Assembly: GCA_011800805.1 (NCBI GenBank)
Contig: MPNW01000433.1
Span: 1-64,000 of the forward strand
Source: Hirudo medicinalis
Taxonomy: Eukaryota > Annelida > Clitellata > Hirudinida > Hirudinidae
Direction of reading: 5' to 3'
Length of the DNA stretch: 64,000 nt
Under the pieces are notes generated by a model. The model saw only the letters and a list, made by a program, of their open reading frames with translations, had not been told where the DNA came from and did no database searches. This document shows, piece by piece, positions 23,858-36,717 of the stretch. A program made the position numbers and the translations under genes. How positions within the stretch are numbered: the stretch's first letter is position 1; every line of letters starts with the position of its first letter.

Positions 23858-26800
23858 TCAGAACATGGAGTTATTTGCAAAGACTTCTCGTTTCATGATG
23901 TTTGAAATCTCATGCCTCAGGACTGTCAAGTTGTGTGTGAATCTGGAAAAGACATTTTTTAATTCAATTAAGGAACTTGAATCAAGCACTGAATGTACCT
24001 GTCTCTATTCTTTGTGAGAAGATTTTTTTCCACCCCATCCATGATGTTTTCGAGTGACTGAGCAACGGCACTCTGCTTCTCGGAGCTATAACTCTGTACT
24101 ATTTCTTGCTTCAGAGAATTGTAGTACTGTACATTGGGACAAATTAAATATGAATTCAAACCACATATAAATACGAAATGAGACTCACAATTTCCAAAAT
24201 CTACAAAAGTACCTGAATAAACTCACCTCTTCATTGAGAAGTATCAATGAAAACAAGGGCCTTGTCATAGACCATTGGTTTCTGCATTCTTCGAAAATAA
24301 CTGAATTGAGGATGGTTGAGAGAATCTGTTCCAAAATAAAAACAAAATAAAAACATAAATTAAATCAAGAAAATGTATATAAAAAACATTTTCTCTGACT
24401 CAATATTACTAACATAAAAGTGACTATTAAGAGCAAAACCTGTCTGAAGGCATTTGGGTCGGCACTGTGAAGATTGACCAAAGTGTTCTCCTCAGCGACC
24501 TCTCCAGGTCTAATCTTTTTAGTGTAGACTTTGTAGATGTGAGTCATAATGTTGTCCAATGAGGCACAACAACTTGTAATGACAACAGAATCTGAAACAC
24601 AAAATTATCCATTCTTTTCTGATCATTCAAACCATAAGAACAATTGCTAATGAAACCTAAAGAACTGAGTCCCTCAGATATCGTTGATAGCAGGTAGAGA
24701 AGGATGTTTGGTTCCAATCGAGAAACAAAACACAGATGATCCTGAGCGAGACTTTCCAACAAAGCATAATATGACAAGGTCAGCTTTGGATAACTCTAAA
24801 AAGGACATTAGTAATTTTTAATTGCTTGTAAGAGCAACTGCAGCAAAAGAAAAGCATTACTAAAAAACAAGATCTCTTTTGATATGCATACAAAATATGC
24901 TCTCTATTTTTATGATCCAGCATAAGCATAAACTTCAACTAATCACATAGAACCAACAAAGCTTTCTTTTGTAATATTTTAGCTTCACAACAATATATTT
25001 TTAATGTATTTAAACCTTTCTTGCTTTTACTTTATTTAGCTTGAACATTTTTTGCCAGTCAATTAATAAGGCTTGTCAAAAATTTTGTTATTAGTAGCCT
25101 ATTCTCAAGAACAGATTTAGTTTCATGTTAAAAGTCTTTTCACTATTAATAAATTATCCAGCTTATAACACTATAAACAGCATCCTTAAAATGTATTGAA
25201 GCAAAGGAGCTGCAGTACAAAACACACTATCTATATATAAAGAACATTATTCTAGAACCATGCAGCTAAAATCAGTTTGTGATAAAAATAATAATTTCAA
25301 TGATAACAAAGGAAACAATTAAGAACCAAATATCTTAAGATATAAGATGGGTAATATCCAACCATGATTTCCTTGAGACCAGCAGATAACAAAAGTTTGA
25401 TGAACATTTCAAGAACATTATTCAGGGCTGGATCACCATACAACTTGAAGACACCAAAATTCACATAATTTCCAGAAAGAGCCAATTTTAAGATATGAAA
25501 ACAAATAGAAATTCCCTTTAGCCTGTATCGAACACACAAATTCCATACATAATTAAGTTCAGTGGCATTATGGATGACAATGATTTAACTTACTTTAGGG
25601 GGTACAACTTATCCTCTGGTATGTCCACTTTGTTTAACAGATGTGAACCTGGTAACGAGTCAAATATTTTTATCGTTCAGCTCAGTATAACATTAGAGAC
25701 TTCAAAAATAGTTATCATTCTTTGGGGTAATGAATGTACAAATAATTTTGCAAACATCATCCCATAACCATGTTCCAAATAATGGACTTCTAACTCGACA
25801 TGTAGATCATTTATATAGCGCCACATGCATGGCGTCAGAGACATTTCTTGTTAACTATTTATTCTCAAGGGCGCTTGAGGAAGTGCAGGCTGGGTTTCAA
25901 ACAAGACACATTAGAATTGCTGCCATTACCACCATATTATGCAGGAATGTAACCCATTCAGCCAACCTACTTGCAATTCGACATAATTGATGTGCATTCA
26001 TAGGTCCTTATAATTCATGTTTGTCATGCCAGACTCTTAAAGTGATAGAGTAAAAAAGTGGTAAAAAAGATTTAAAGTGGATCATCCTTCTGCATTGAAT
26101 GCAAATCAAAAAAAAAAAGCCTGACATAACCTACCATAACATACGATGACTTTGCTTATTTCCCTGAAGAGGAGTATTCCGTTTGGAGATGAAACATCAA
26201 ACTGCAGCCTCTGAGACCTAGGTATAAGAACATTTTGCAGGCAAACTGGAATTCTAATCAATTTAAACCATGAATTATTTGCAATATTATTTATTAACTG
26301 TTATTATAACTATTAATATTATCAATATCAGTGATATTATAACTCACCTGTTGTGGGCCATCTCCTGGTACAACCTCAATATGGGAGTTGTAACAGCAGG
26401 ATCGAAGTGGAACATGTCGAGAGCTTTGGTCATTGCACATGAATATCGGGGAAAACTTAAAAATTCGTCAAAGAAATCCGCTCGAAAATATTGAAAAAGC
26501 TGAATGGCTTTTGAATTTTATGCATCTTAACATTGTAATTAGCTGGCTTTGAAGGATACAACCAATTGTAGAACATGGTGAAACAGCTCTTTGTATTCAA
26601 TGAAAAAGCAATGCCTGTCAGATCTCTTGCTAGGCCAATGATCAATTTCTGTCAATCATTAATTTGATTAAGTTGCCACGAGGAAATAAATACTAGTCTA
26701 ACTAAATCATTGGTGGCATGCCTTGAACTTATCTGTGCTGAGAGAGTCATACATCATCAACTGTTCCAATTTGTCAAAACTTCCTGCAAAAAGTAGATGA

Positions 26801-29800
26801 CATAACCAAGAGTCTATCGGCGACTTCGAAGCAACGAACAAACTTTTCAAAGGTTTCATGAACGTGTCGAACCGTTCCTCGTCCTCGCCCAGGTCCGCTA
26901 CGAGCAGACGTGTTATGGCCTTATAGAATGTGGTCCTACACTTCATGATCTCCAGTTTTGAGCCTGAGCTGGTGTCAAGGAATGCAAAACATTCCCCCTG
27001 GATATTTGAAAACCCAGACTTAAAATCAAGATAAATGATAATTCAACCTTTGGAGTTGCATCAATGGCAGCCATATCCAGCACTTCATTTCATCACATAT
27101 TAAAAGCACAACTTCACCACTTGAACTTGAAATTAACTTAAGCAACTCCTGCTTATCATAAAGTCAGACACTAACAGTGTGATTTTCAAGCAGAAAATGT
27201 ATCTCTTCGAGCTTGACAATCTTTCTGAGGCTGCTGTAACCGATCGAGAGGTCATTAAGCAACTGCAGGCTTTTATGCATCACTGGCTCAGAGTAGCTCC
27301 AGAACTTGATATTTGTGATTCTAAGTGACCATCGGTAATTCATAGAATATGAAGACAGCATTAAAACCATACACTCACATCTTCCTGATGACCACACTCA
27401 GCATCATCGTTTCATCGTTAATTCCGAGAACCTCCGACAAACATTTGTAGACCTGCGTGATGTTTCCAATAAAATTGTATGTATATATTTAACATTAATA
27501 ACATATTATATGTATATTTAACATGTAAGTAAATATTTTTATAAAAATTTAGATATATTTTGCCACAATTAACAATTACTATTCCAAAAAGGATTGATTC
27601 ACTTCTTAAAACTCTGCTTTGACCTACTAAGCATCAAAGCAAAAACAAAAGAGTAGAACTATTGACTAATGCAAGACCTCATTTAATGATAAAAAATAAA
27701 ATATCATTTACCAACTCTGATTTTCCATTTTGAAATTTTACAAATGTTTGAATGATTTGAATGGATTGGAAGGGAATAAGAGGTGATTTCTTATGCAAGA
27801 ATTTAAATGATTGCAGCTCAAAGCCATTAGTCTTTTGATGGAAATAAAAACTTTATTTTACCCTCGACGTTTTCTGCACTTGATCACCTATGTAGATTTT
27901 TTTAAACTGTTCCAAGAATGCAAGATATGACAGTTCAAGCTTTGGAAACATTTGCTGTGGCAGCCTGAAGTCAGTCTCGCTTATTATCTTGAGCACTCTG
28001 CCATTAAATTAGTCACAAGTCACTTATATAGTCAATGAGAATGAAATTAATGGAAAGATCAAAATAACAAAGTAGGAAACAAAATGTAAACAGATTTATG
28101 ATCTCCAACCAACCTGCATACCAACTCCCCATCCAACTCATCATGTTTTTCAGTGCTAGCGAATGCCACCCTACCTCCCACAACTGATCCTACCACAAAC
28201 ACCAACCATGCCAGACAGCCTGGACTCAACAACACAATCAAAGGTTAGTTTCAATGAAACGTGGTTAACTCTTCCAAAGTTCTATTTCATTAGAAAACAT
28301 CTAAAAACTGACCTTAAAATTCATTAAATGATTTAAATAATTGTTAGCAAAATGTTAAAGTTCAGTAATGAAGATTTAGAAAATTTCTAATTAACCAAAT
28401 TATAATGTCAACAAAAGGTTGAAGTGATCTTGCAAGTACCTTCGCTGACTTTCACAAGATTCGGTTGCTCGAGGGCACGAGAGAAATCTCTCAGGGCTTC
28501 GTCGAGCATCTCGGCGATAAAGTTGCACGACTTCTGATATTCGTACCTGCCTATTGTTGCAAGCTGATAAAAAAAGTAACTGAAATTTTGAGAAACTATT
28601 GAAAGTAATCATCTGTCGTAAATGTTAATGAGACACACCTGTTCGAGTTGTTGCGACAAAACCGTTTGATCTTCGAGAGGTTCCTCATAATTGTTGCTGC
28701 AAAATAAACCGTGTTTTAAGACATCTTCCGCTCGGTTCGATTTATTAAAACCATTAGCTATTGACTATCCACTCACATTTCATTTACAAATGACAGACTC
28801 TAATTGGCTGAATGTCTCACCTCAGATTAACCCTCACATACTCATGCTGACCAACAACGAAAGCCCTGAAGACCTCAGGAGCATAAACTTCCAAATGGTG
28901 AGGATCGGATGTTTTCACATAAGGTATTGGAGCTACCATCTTTTGCCAGAAGCACAAAAGATAGAAGCTACTGTTTGCTGGGAAATTGATCAACTGCATG
29001 GGAACATAAAACTATTTTTGTAGACAATGAAATATGCTCAATTATAGAATTATTGATTAGTTGAAAAATGATATGCATGGCACAATGGAATGTTTATTAT
29101 TCAATTGTGTGAATAATAAAAATATTTGAATGATCGCATGTGAATTTACACGGAAGCAGGAGAGAGTAAACTCTGCCAAAATTTTGATGAGATCTGAGTA
29201 ATTCTCCACTTTGACCAATTCGCTGAGCTGAAAGTTTCCTTTGAGTCGAGCCAGAAGTCTACAGACCTCGTGGTACATATTCTCATCAGTGAATTTCTAA
29301 CAAATTAAAATGCTATTAATCACAAAATACATCCACAGAAACCAACAACTTAAAGCCTACATGTGGATTTAAGAGAATTTGTTTGATTCCTGACACAAGT
29401 TCATTTAGAAACCTTGCCCTCTCTACGTTGCTGAATAGAGACCTCCTGATTGATGCAATTTGTACCAGGCATATGAGAATCTGAAATTATTAATGTTGAC
29501 TTCAACCTCATAGATTCAATAGACAAATAAAGATCAAAAGTTGCATAGCTCTCGTGATGGCACACCACAACATCAACACTTTGACAACATTCACTGGTCC
29601 AAATATATCAAATCATAAAATTATCTTATGCAAGACAATTTAATCAATCTCTCAACAAATCAACCTGGTTGATCAAATCTTATTGAAAAGTCATCCATTG
29701 GAAGTAATGCATGATTTGTGAAACACGTTACAAATAATGTCTTTTGTGATGTAAGGATAGAAGGATGATGACGATAATGTTTTTGACATTAAAAGAAGAA

Positions 29801-32356
29801 GAACATGCATCAAGTGTTTACTGTGCGTGATAGTGGAGGTACAGAAGACAGGAGTGTGAACAGCATTCGGACAATCGAGCCATCCAGAAATACTGCAACA
29901 ATGAGTAACATTTTTAATAAGTTAATTTAATCAATTGTAATTTTCAGTATAATCACCAATATTTGATATTATAGGAAAAATAATGTGTGAAAGTTTTTAT
30001 GAGAGACATTAATACTGATACTGTTACCATCACTTCACCTGTTTTCCATGTGGTTGGAAGTTGAACTGTGCAAGAATCGTCTCCTGATTCATCAGATGAA
30101 ACACCAATAAAATCAAAGAGAAGACAATTTTTCACAAGTTCCAGGCTGTTACTTAACACGTTCATCTGAAAAAATTAAACAAATTTGAAATACATCGCTG
30201 CTGCTGTTGCTACTGATGATGATAACCTGCTTAGCATCCGAGAGATTCAGTGCACCCATCATGTTCACAGCATTCTGAAGCAGTGAGCAGCCCAGTTGGA
30301 AGAAGTCAAAGAGGAGGATGTCCCTGAATGATGATGAAACTTTGCCTTGTTTCCCTGACGATTTGCCCTTGACAATAAGAAGGTCACGTTAGGATTCAAT
30401 GGCATCTTCAACAACGAACGAAGTAACAACCTCCTGACTCTGGTTCATCTCCACTACAAGTTGTGACAGAACTTGTATTCCAACTGACATCTGATGGGGT
30501 TCACCTGACTTTTAAGCAGAATTATTTGCTTATCCATGTCCATCCCTTACAATACTTAACACTAACATAGGATTGTTAACATCAAATCATCAGTACTAAA
30601 GCAATTACTGTTGCCTATATTTACCATAGAGGTCCAATTTTTGTATAAAGTGAAGACTCAAATATCTAAACATCGATGATATGATATTGCAGCATTATGT
30701 CGCGAATGCCTGCACTTCCTGCCAACTCGCATGTTCGGAAAGACGTAAATAATAAAATAATTAAATAGAAATACAATTTAAAAACAAAGAAACAATTGAT
30801 TGAATAAATAGTTGCTCACTGAGACTAGGGGATTGACATCGGACATGACATTATGGAAAGCTGCCGATTCGAACCAACTGACTTTAGTGATTTGACAGTA
30901 CAGCTGAGGAAGAAATTATTTAAAACGTCACAAAATGAATTTCACACACAACATCATATTTTCCTGAACATGATTAACTTGCAAAACCAACCTGACTCAA
31001 CGACTGTGAAACATAGGTTTCAAGGTCAGAATTTGTGGCTAAATAAGTTAAGCAGTATTTTTCTGAAACATTTAAAGTAACTGTTAATAACATGAAACAC
31101 ATGCAAACAAATGCAAAACATACGAATTTCTCTTCTTTGGTCAACTGTTAATGAGCAATTTGAACCAAAAATGAGCTTGTTGAGTGCTGTGGTGGCTAAA
31201 ATCCTCGAGTATTCGCTCTAATTTTAAAACATATTAATTTAATTATTGAATTATTAAACATATTAAATTAATTATTGAACATATTAATTTAATTATTGAA
31301 TATAATTCCTAGCAAAACTTTAGAAATGGCACTTACTGTTTTTCTTTCTAAAAGCAGAAAACAGTTTTTCAGACAATTGGGTGTGTAGGTGAACTGAACC
31401 AAGGCTTTTTCTGCTTCAATTCGTGAATTCCTGTCAGTCAACTGAAAGAGATCCTTTGCAAAAATCTCCAACTGCAGAATTTCCTGAATTTGAGTAAAGT
31501 CATTCAATATTCAGCATAATTTTATAAAGATCTCCAATCTGCAGGAGAAAAGTCCAAAAATCTTTATTTTTGTTTGGATTAATATGCAAGTTAAAGCAAT
31601 TAACATTCAAATTTCAAGATATTGTAAATTTGTATCGATGACTTGGTTCAGTTTGACTTGTAAATGATAAATTATTCAATATTATTCTAAAAGAATGAAA
31701 AAAACAAAATTTGCCAAGACACTAATTATAATTAATAAATAGCAACATAATAAATATTAATAATATTTATTTAAATAACATTTATGCACAAACACATAAG
31801 TGGCTGTGATGCTATATGAACTTTACAGCTCCAATAAGCTACAACAAAATTGAGCAATTCAGTTGACAAGCATTATTTTCACAGTGACAAGCCTTCATTC
31901 AAAATAAATTGGTGAATCATAACTAAACAACTTTCTCACATTCATTGTCACTTAAATGTAATGTCTGGAAAAGCTTAAACAATGTATTTTTGTTTGAACC
32001 CAACCATGATAACACATGTAACTTTGATAATGAACATAAAATTTACATTTATATCATTTCCATATCATTACTAAAAGCAAAGTTATTATTGAAGCCCAAT
32101 TTGATTAAAGCAGAAGAACGTGATGGTTATCCCATAAGCAGAGTTGGAAATGTACAATATGACCAACGCATTTCAAGCCTGTGCTTCGAGACAAGAAATA
32201 AAACTGCATTGTTCGCAAACAGCACAATAAATATGATGAGTGTAGTATAAGTAGGTGATGACTGCAAGTGCATAGGAATAACTAGGAACAACGAGCAAAA
32301 ATTTGTCTCAAAACCTAAAATGCAAATAAATCATTCTTAACCTGATTGTCATCCAT
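23858..32356 (-). CDS. XPO7: Exportin-7 (RanBP16), nuclear transport receptor
   Basis: An importin-beta-superfamily carrier that binds RanGTP and moves proteins across nuclear pores. At least 28 exons can be read in order against the known family, from a 15-base first coding exon (MDDNQ, 32356-32342) to [14 protein letters not shown] and the stop at 23858. Exon 2 is 31483-31337 ([11 protein letters not shown]). Others lie near 31217, 31050, 30912, 30508, 30365, 30166 ([18 protein letters not shown]), 29893, 29480, 29298 ([20 protein letters not shown]), 28980, 28697, 28565, 28225 (GGRVAFAST), 27999 ([11 protein letters not shown]), 27453, 27316 ([16 protein letters not shown]), 26999, 26652, 26457, 26221 ([17 protein letters not shown]), 25540 ([15 protein letters not shown]), 24798, 24592, 24328, 24130 and 23942-23858. 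The exon near 24130 carries [10 protein letters not shown], a family hallmark. Nothing is missing or frameshifted in the exons checked, so it is very probably functional. RANBP17 is the close vertebrate paralogue. Confidence 0.95.
31218..31303. repeat. AT-rich tandem repeat in an exportin-7 intron
   Basis: Three imperfect copies of a unit resembling ACATATTAATTTAATTATTGA, between exons 2 and 3. Confidence 0.7.
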
Positions 32357-34087
32357 TTTCCTGTTCCTTCCACAGAAGCCTAGACGCCGGTACACCACGA
32401 ATTCGTATTTGTTTTCTTTTGATGATACTAAGATTGCCTAGATGTAACTAATCTTTGGATATTCCGTTGTAGAATGCAAATTTTAATTGCTTTGCATTGT
32501 CTAGTTATGCATGGCAAAACCAAAGCGATAGAGTTTTTCTTAAATTACAATGAAAAAACAATTTCACATGTAGGTGCTGATTACCTCTTAAAATGAGTAT
32601 TCATTTCTTATCACTTTATGAAATTTGAGACCCGGTTTCATTTCTAATAATTTCTTTTAATCTTAAAATCTTGGAATTGTCTGAAGCATATCTCCAAACT
32701 TTATAGGTAATTGTCTACAACGTTTTGCTCACATTCTATTCTTTCATTCATTTCAATTTATTCGAAGTACCAACAATTAAATTCTTTACCATCTTGTAAG
32801 ACTACCAAGTTATCCTCAAATTTCACCAATATCTTTATGGATATGATTTAACCTTTTCAAAATCCACCTGTAATGCAAGAAGCAACATTATTATACGACC
32901 AAAATGAGGCGAAGAAGGGGGCAAAGGAGAGTTAAATCCAGTATCTTTACCACCAGATTTTAGAATAATTAGAAATTATAAAGAACCACTAAATGTTGAA
33001 ATCGTGAAGGTTTGTGTGACCAACCAGATTAACTTAAGTCACATCTCAATGCGCTAGAACGGACATATTGGGATGGGCACAAATCTAAAAGCAGTCGCTT
33101 AACAATTCAATATAGTTACAACATCCCGCTTAAAGTGGTCTCGAGATCGGATGAGCCCAAGAACTCTTGGTATGTGTCTTTAAAGACTTGAAAGAGAAAG
33201 TTTGTTTATTGTATCACTCAATTTCTTCACGTCATCCATTGATTAGGCATTCGTCAAAGAATAGACTACAAAATGTCTACCTAATCTATTCCCCCTTCTA
33301 TTACCATCCCTGATCCATCCAGGTTTCACTCTGCCTTAAAAACTTTCCTCCTCAGGGAAAGCTATTTCCATTGGTCCAGTTGGGGGTCTTGGTAGTCTCC
33401 CAATATTGAAGTGGTCTTGAAGTTCTGTTACATAAGGCAACAGCATTACCGTGAAGTTTGGGTTATTGGCAATTATTCCGCATCCAGTAGCCAGGGGCCG
33501 CTGATAGAAATTTCTGCCCAAAAAAATTGCCGCTGCTCCCCCTCGTAGACCCTGCTCCTTTGGATGACGTAGGCAGCCTTCTGTGGCAGTGATGTGGTGC
33601 CAGCTATCACATATGTAATGATAATCAGATAAATCTTTGTGAAATGATTTTTAGACTAACTCCTGGACAATTGGTTTTTCTCCAAAGGGAATCTATATTA
33701 GAATCATAGTATCTATATTAGACAAAGTTCAGGTTAGTTATAGGAAGCCCCATAATGATTATAAGAAACATTTTGGCAGAAAAAATTAGTTATAAGCAGA
33801 AACAGCATCCACAGAGCAGAGGTGCTTTGGCTTTCCTTAATGAACAATGAGCAATATTGCATTGTTTCCCCCAACATTCATTAGTCTTTCACCATATATT
33901 AATTGCATGTTATTATAATTGCATGATATAATAAAAATTTAAATAAATAAAAAAACAAAAATCCTTTTATTGTTCTTGAGAAATCAAATGACTATATATC
34001 ACATATACTCCAGAAACTCGGAAGTCATAGTGACTGAATAACAAGTGTAAATGTAAAACAAATTCATATAATGGGCAATGTTCAGAT
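32357..34087. other. Upstream region of exportin-7, no gene supported
   Basis: The exportin-7 promoter should lie just above 32356, but no clear core element is visible. A 61-codon minus-strand frame at 33521-33336 has a protein-like composition but no start context, splice sites or recognised family. Confidence 0.4.
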
Positions 34088-34296
34088 GATGGGTAAACGT
34101 AGGGTAATAACCGACAGGGACACCCGCCTGATCGGACGGGTGTGGCCCACCCCCCGAGAACGTAAGGAGTTTGGGCCGAAACGTTCGGTGANGATGGGTA
34201 AACGTAGGGTAATAACCGACAGGGACACCCGCCTGATCGGACGGGTGTGGCCCACCCCCCGAGAACGTAAGGAGTTTGGGCCGAAACGTTCGGTGA
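34088..34296. repeat. Perfect 104-base direct duplication around a single N
   Basis: Bases 34088-34191 and 34193-34296 are identical and separated only by one N at 34192. This is the expected signature of two contigs that overlap but were abutted instead of merged. The unit is GC-rich, contains CCGAAACGTTCGG, and with downstream sequence forms an inverted repeat (ACCGACAGGGA and TCCCTGTCGGT), so the locus may itself be an old repeat. Confidence 0.85.
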
Positions 34297-35119
34297 CGGG
34301 GGCACTCCTCTGATGATTCCCTGTCGGTGCGCTCCGTGGTAGGAGTTTCTAAGTACAAATTCTGCAAATTGCGGAATGTTATGTACAGTCAGGACGGAAA
34401 CCATGAGGACACCGCATAATTTCCTGATAACTGCAAGAGTGATAATAATAACTGGATTAAGAACTAAAAGCAAAGCTAAAGCAAAATGTATGTTCGGAAT
34501 GCCGTCCGTGATGTTTGACTTCTAGATAATTTCTTCTTAATTTCTCCTCAGATCAGCTCCAATGCCTTTAATGTATTTAAATTACACTGTTTGTAATCAC
34601 AAAGTTTAACTTTAACTTTAACTTCATTCATTAAGTAATTGAAATGAAAATCAATATGTAACATTGAAGTTCATATCAATAGACAAAGATTTCTTCACCA
34701 TGACGCAATCCGGCATACCACTCCACTTTTCTAAGTCTTTTCACCCTTACTTTCACTCAATTCCATTCATTCATATCGCGTTTCCCCAAAAACAAGCCCT
34801 GGCATGATTTTTCAAGGTTGCTCGGTAGATTATGTCTATCTTGAAAATAAGCCTTGGTTAAGATCATCAACCGGCATTTGTGTTAGTACCATAAGTCTAT
34901 TGAAGTACCGAATTATAAAATATTAATATAATATAAATTATAATTACTGTAAGTACTTGTAAATATCTAAGCAAATGCCTTTGTATGACAGATATGGTAA
35001 ATAGATGGAAGAAATGAATGCTAGTAAAGTTGTATCAGGTATCCATAAATTTTGTGGACATTCTCCTTTGTCTTGAGTGGCTGTATAAGAAGCTGCGTCA
35101 GGGCATTCTTCAAAACACA

Positions 35120-35804
35120 AGCTAGACTCCACCTGATGATGATGAAGAAAAAGCAGCTCCTTTAGAAGCATTCGAAGAGCTCATTCCCGAGTAACTTCGT
35201 CGAAGATTATCGGAAAAGAGCAAACAGGGAAAGGCTGGACGAAATAGCTCCCTGGAGGCTAAAGCTCTCAAAGTTTGATAAATCGAAACTTTCCTTCGAT
35301 AATGGTGATCCCTTGAGGATGCAAGTAGCCAAGGAAAAGATCGAAGAAACATGAAGGAACTTCCTATGTTTTAAGGACGCCTCAAAGACGGAAAACGGGA
35401 AAGCGGGGATCGGGATGTACATCCCACGAAAAGACTTGAAGCTCAGTATCAGAACTTATTAAATGTGCAGCATCAGCTCCACGGAACTAGCAGCCATCGA
35501 GAGTTGCCTGCTGCATATGAAGGAATTCTATCAGGGGGAAACCCTCAACATAATCATTTTAACTGACTCCCTCTGATGAACTTGGAGGAAAGCAACACTG
35601 CCTATAACGACCCCGATGTTTACAGAATTTTTTTCTATTATTTCAAAGCTTCAAGAAAAAGGCAAAGAAGTCACACTGGTCTGGGTACCTGCCCATGTTG
35701 GAATTCCTGGAAATGAGCAAGCGGACGCCTTGGTAAAAGCTGCTACAACCAAGGATGCAACTGAATGTTGGATTCCGTCAATAATCAAGAACGTAAAGAG
35801 CTGA
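35120..35804 (+). pseudogene. LINE remnant: RNase H domain
   Basis: From about 35369 the plus strand reads FKDASKTENGKAGIGMYI, then SSTELAAIE, LTDS, and finally VTLVWVPAHVGIPGNEQADAL. These are the four acidic positions (D, E, D, D) and the W-V-P-x-H-x-G-I-x-G-N-E signature of the RNase H domain of Jockey/I-type LINEs. Stop codons interrupt it (after IRTY and after LTDSL), and no reverse transcriptase is recognisable upstream. Dead copy. Confidence 0.75.
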
Positions 35805-36189
35805 TCAACCAAAATATCCTATACCAATGGCAGATTGGAAAACAAAGAGAAACAGTGAAGAAAAGAAAAGCGTGTCGATAAAGAACAAATTCCAATGTGA
35901 CTCAAGGAGGAAGGAGAATTTGATCTCTAAACTTGGATTCTGATATGGAATAAACGTTCGCATTTAAAAACAAAGTAATAAATTTCTTAAGCCTGATTAA
36001 AGTAATTCCCCAGCTAACATTTTTATATTTTATTTAGAATTTGTAAATGAGGGTCACGAATGACCACTAACAGAAATTGTGGTGATATAGGAATTAGGTA
36101 GACATAGTGATACAGACGAGTAAGAATTGAAATCATTTAATCGTAGTACATGCTGTGTGTGTTGTAAGATCGGTGGAAAAGAGGCACGA

Positions 36190-36425
36190 TTGGAATAGAG
36201 TTAGGGCTGTGGATCTGATGATTTCGGGACAGAGAATTCCAGGGTTTGACGATTCGGTTGACGAATGTGGAATGTAGCCTATGAATGGTGAAGCATTATT
36301 CTTGGTTAAACGGAAGGGATAACCATGCGTTCGAGACGATACGAAGTCGGGAAATTCTGGAATGGTGCAGTGAGCGAAACTACGAACTATTTTGTAGCGG
36401 AGGCATAAATCGTGGATGAAGAGTC
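36190..36425 (-). pseudogene. LINE remnant: C-terminal end of ORF2
   Basis: The minus strand encodes LCLRYKIVRSFAH, SSRTHGYPFRLTKNN and, after a frameshift, STFVNRIVKPWNSLS. The order R-(G/H)-x-x-x-x-L, then F-x-x-R-x-V-x-x-W-N-x-L, is characteristic of the C-terminus of many animal LINEs. It is on the opposite strand from the RNase H remnant just upstream, so it is a separate insertion. Confidence 0.5.
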
Positions 36426-36717
36426 GATGTTCAAGGGTTTTGAGTCAGAGTTCCTTCTGTAAGGCAATGTTTTCAATCCTCTCTCAAATGGCTCTCGTGA
36501 CATTTTTGAATGCGTTCAAATTGTTTAAAAAACGTTTATTATTTTATTTATATGTTTTATTCAAGAGTACGAAAAATTCTGTCCCACGTCCGTGGTTGTT
36601 TTCACAACTAAATGTAGTAGTCCGCATTTGGCTGTGCGAGGAATAAATTAGCTTGCTAGTTATTACATTGGCATTGTTTGCTTAAGGTCATTATGTGTTG
36701 ACTTTTCATGAATTACT

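Noticed and set aside
21439..32356. Exportin-7 and GABP-beta as a co-transcribed pair
   Set aside because: Same strand, but over 900 bases apart with no sign of trans-splicing; ordinary tandem neighbours.
33336..33521. 61-codon minus-strand frame with protein-like composition
   Set aside because: No recognisable family, no neighbouring exons or start context.
34213..34340. Hammerhead ribozyme: CTGATGA and CCGAAAC motifs lie close together, as in Penelope-like elements
   Set aside because: GAAA precedes CTGATGA, and the flanking bases do not form the stem II needed for a circularly permuted type II form; no convincing cleavage triplet in place.
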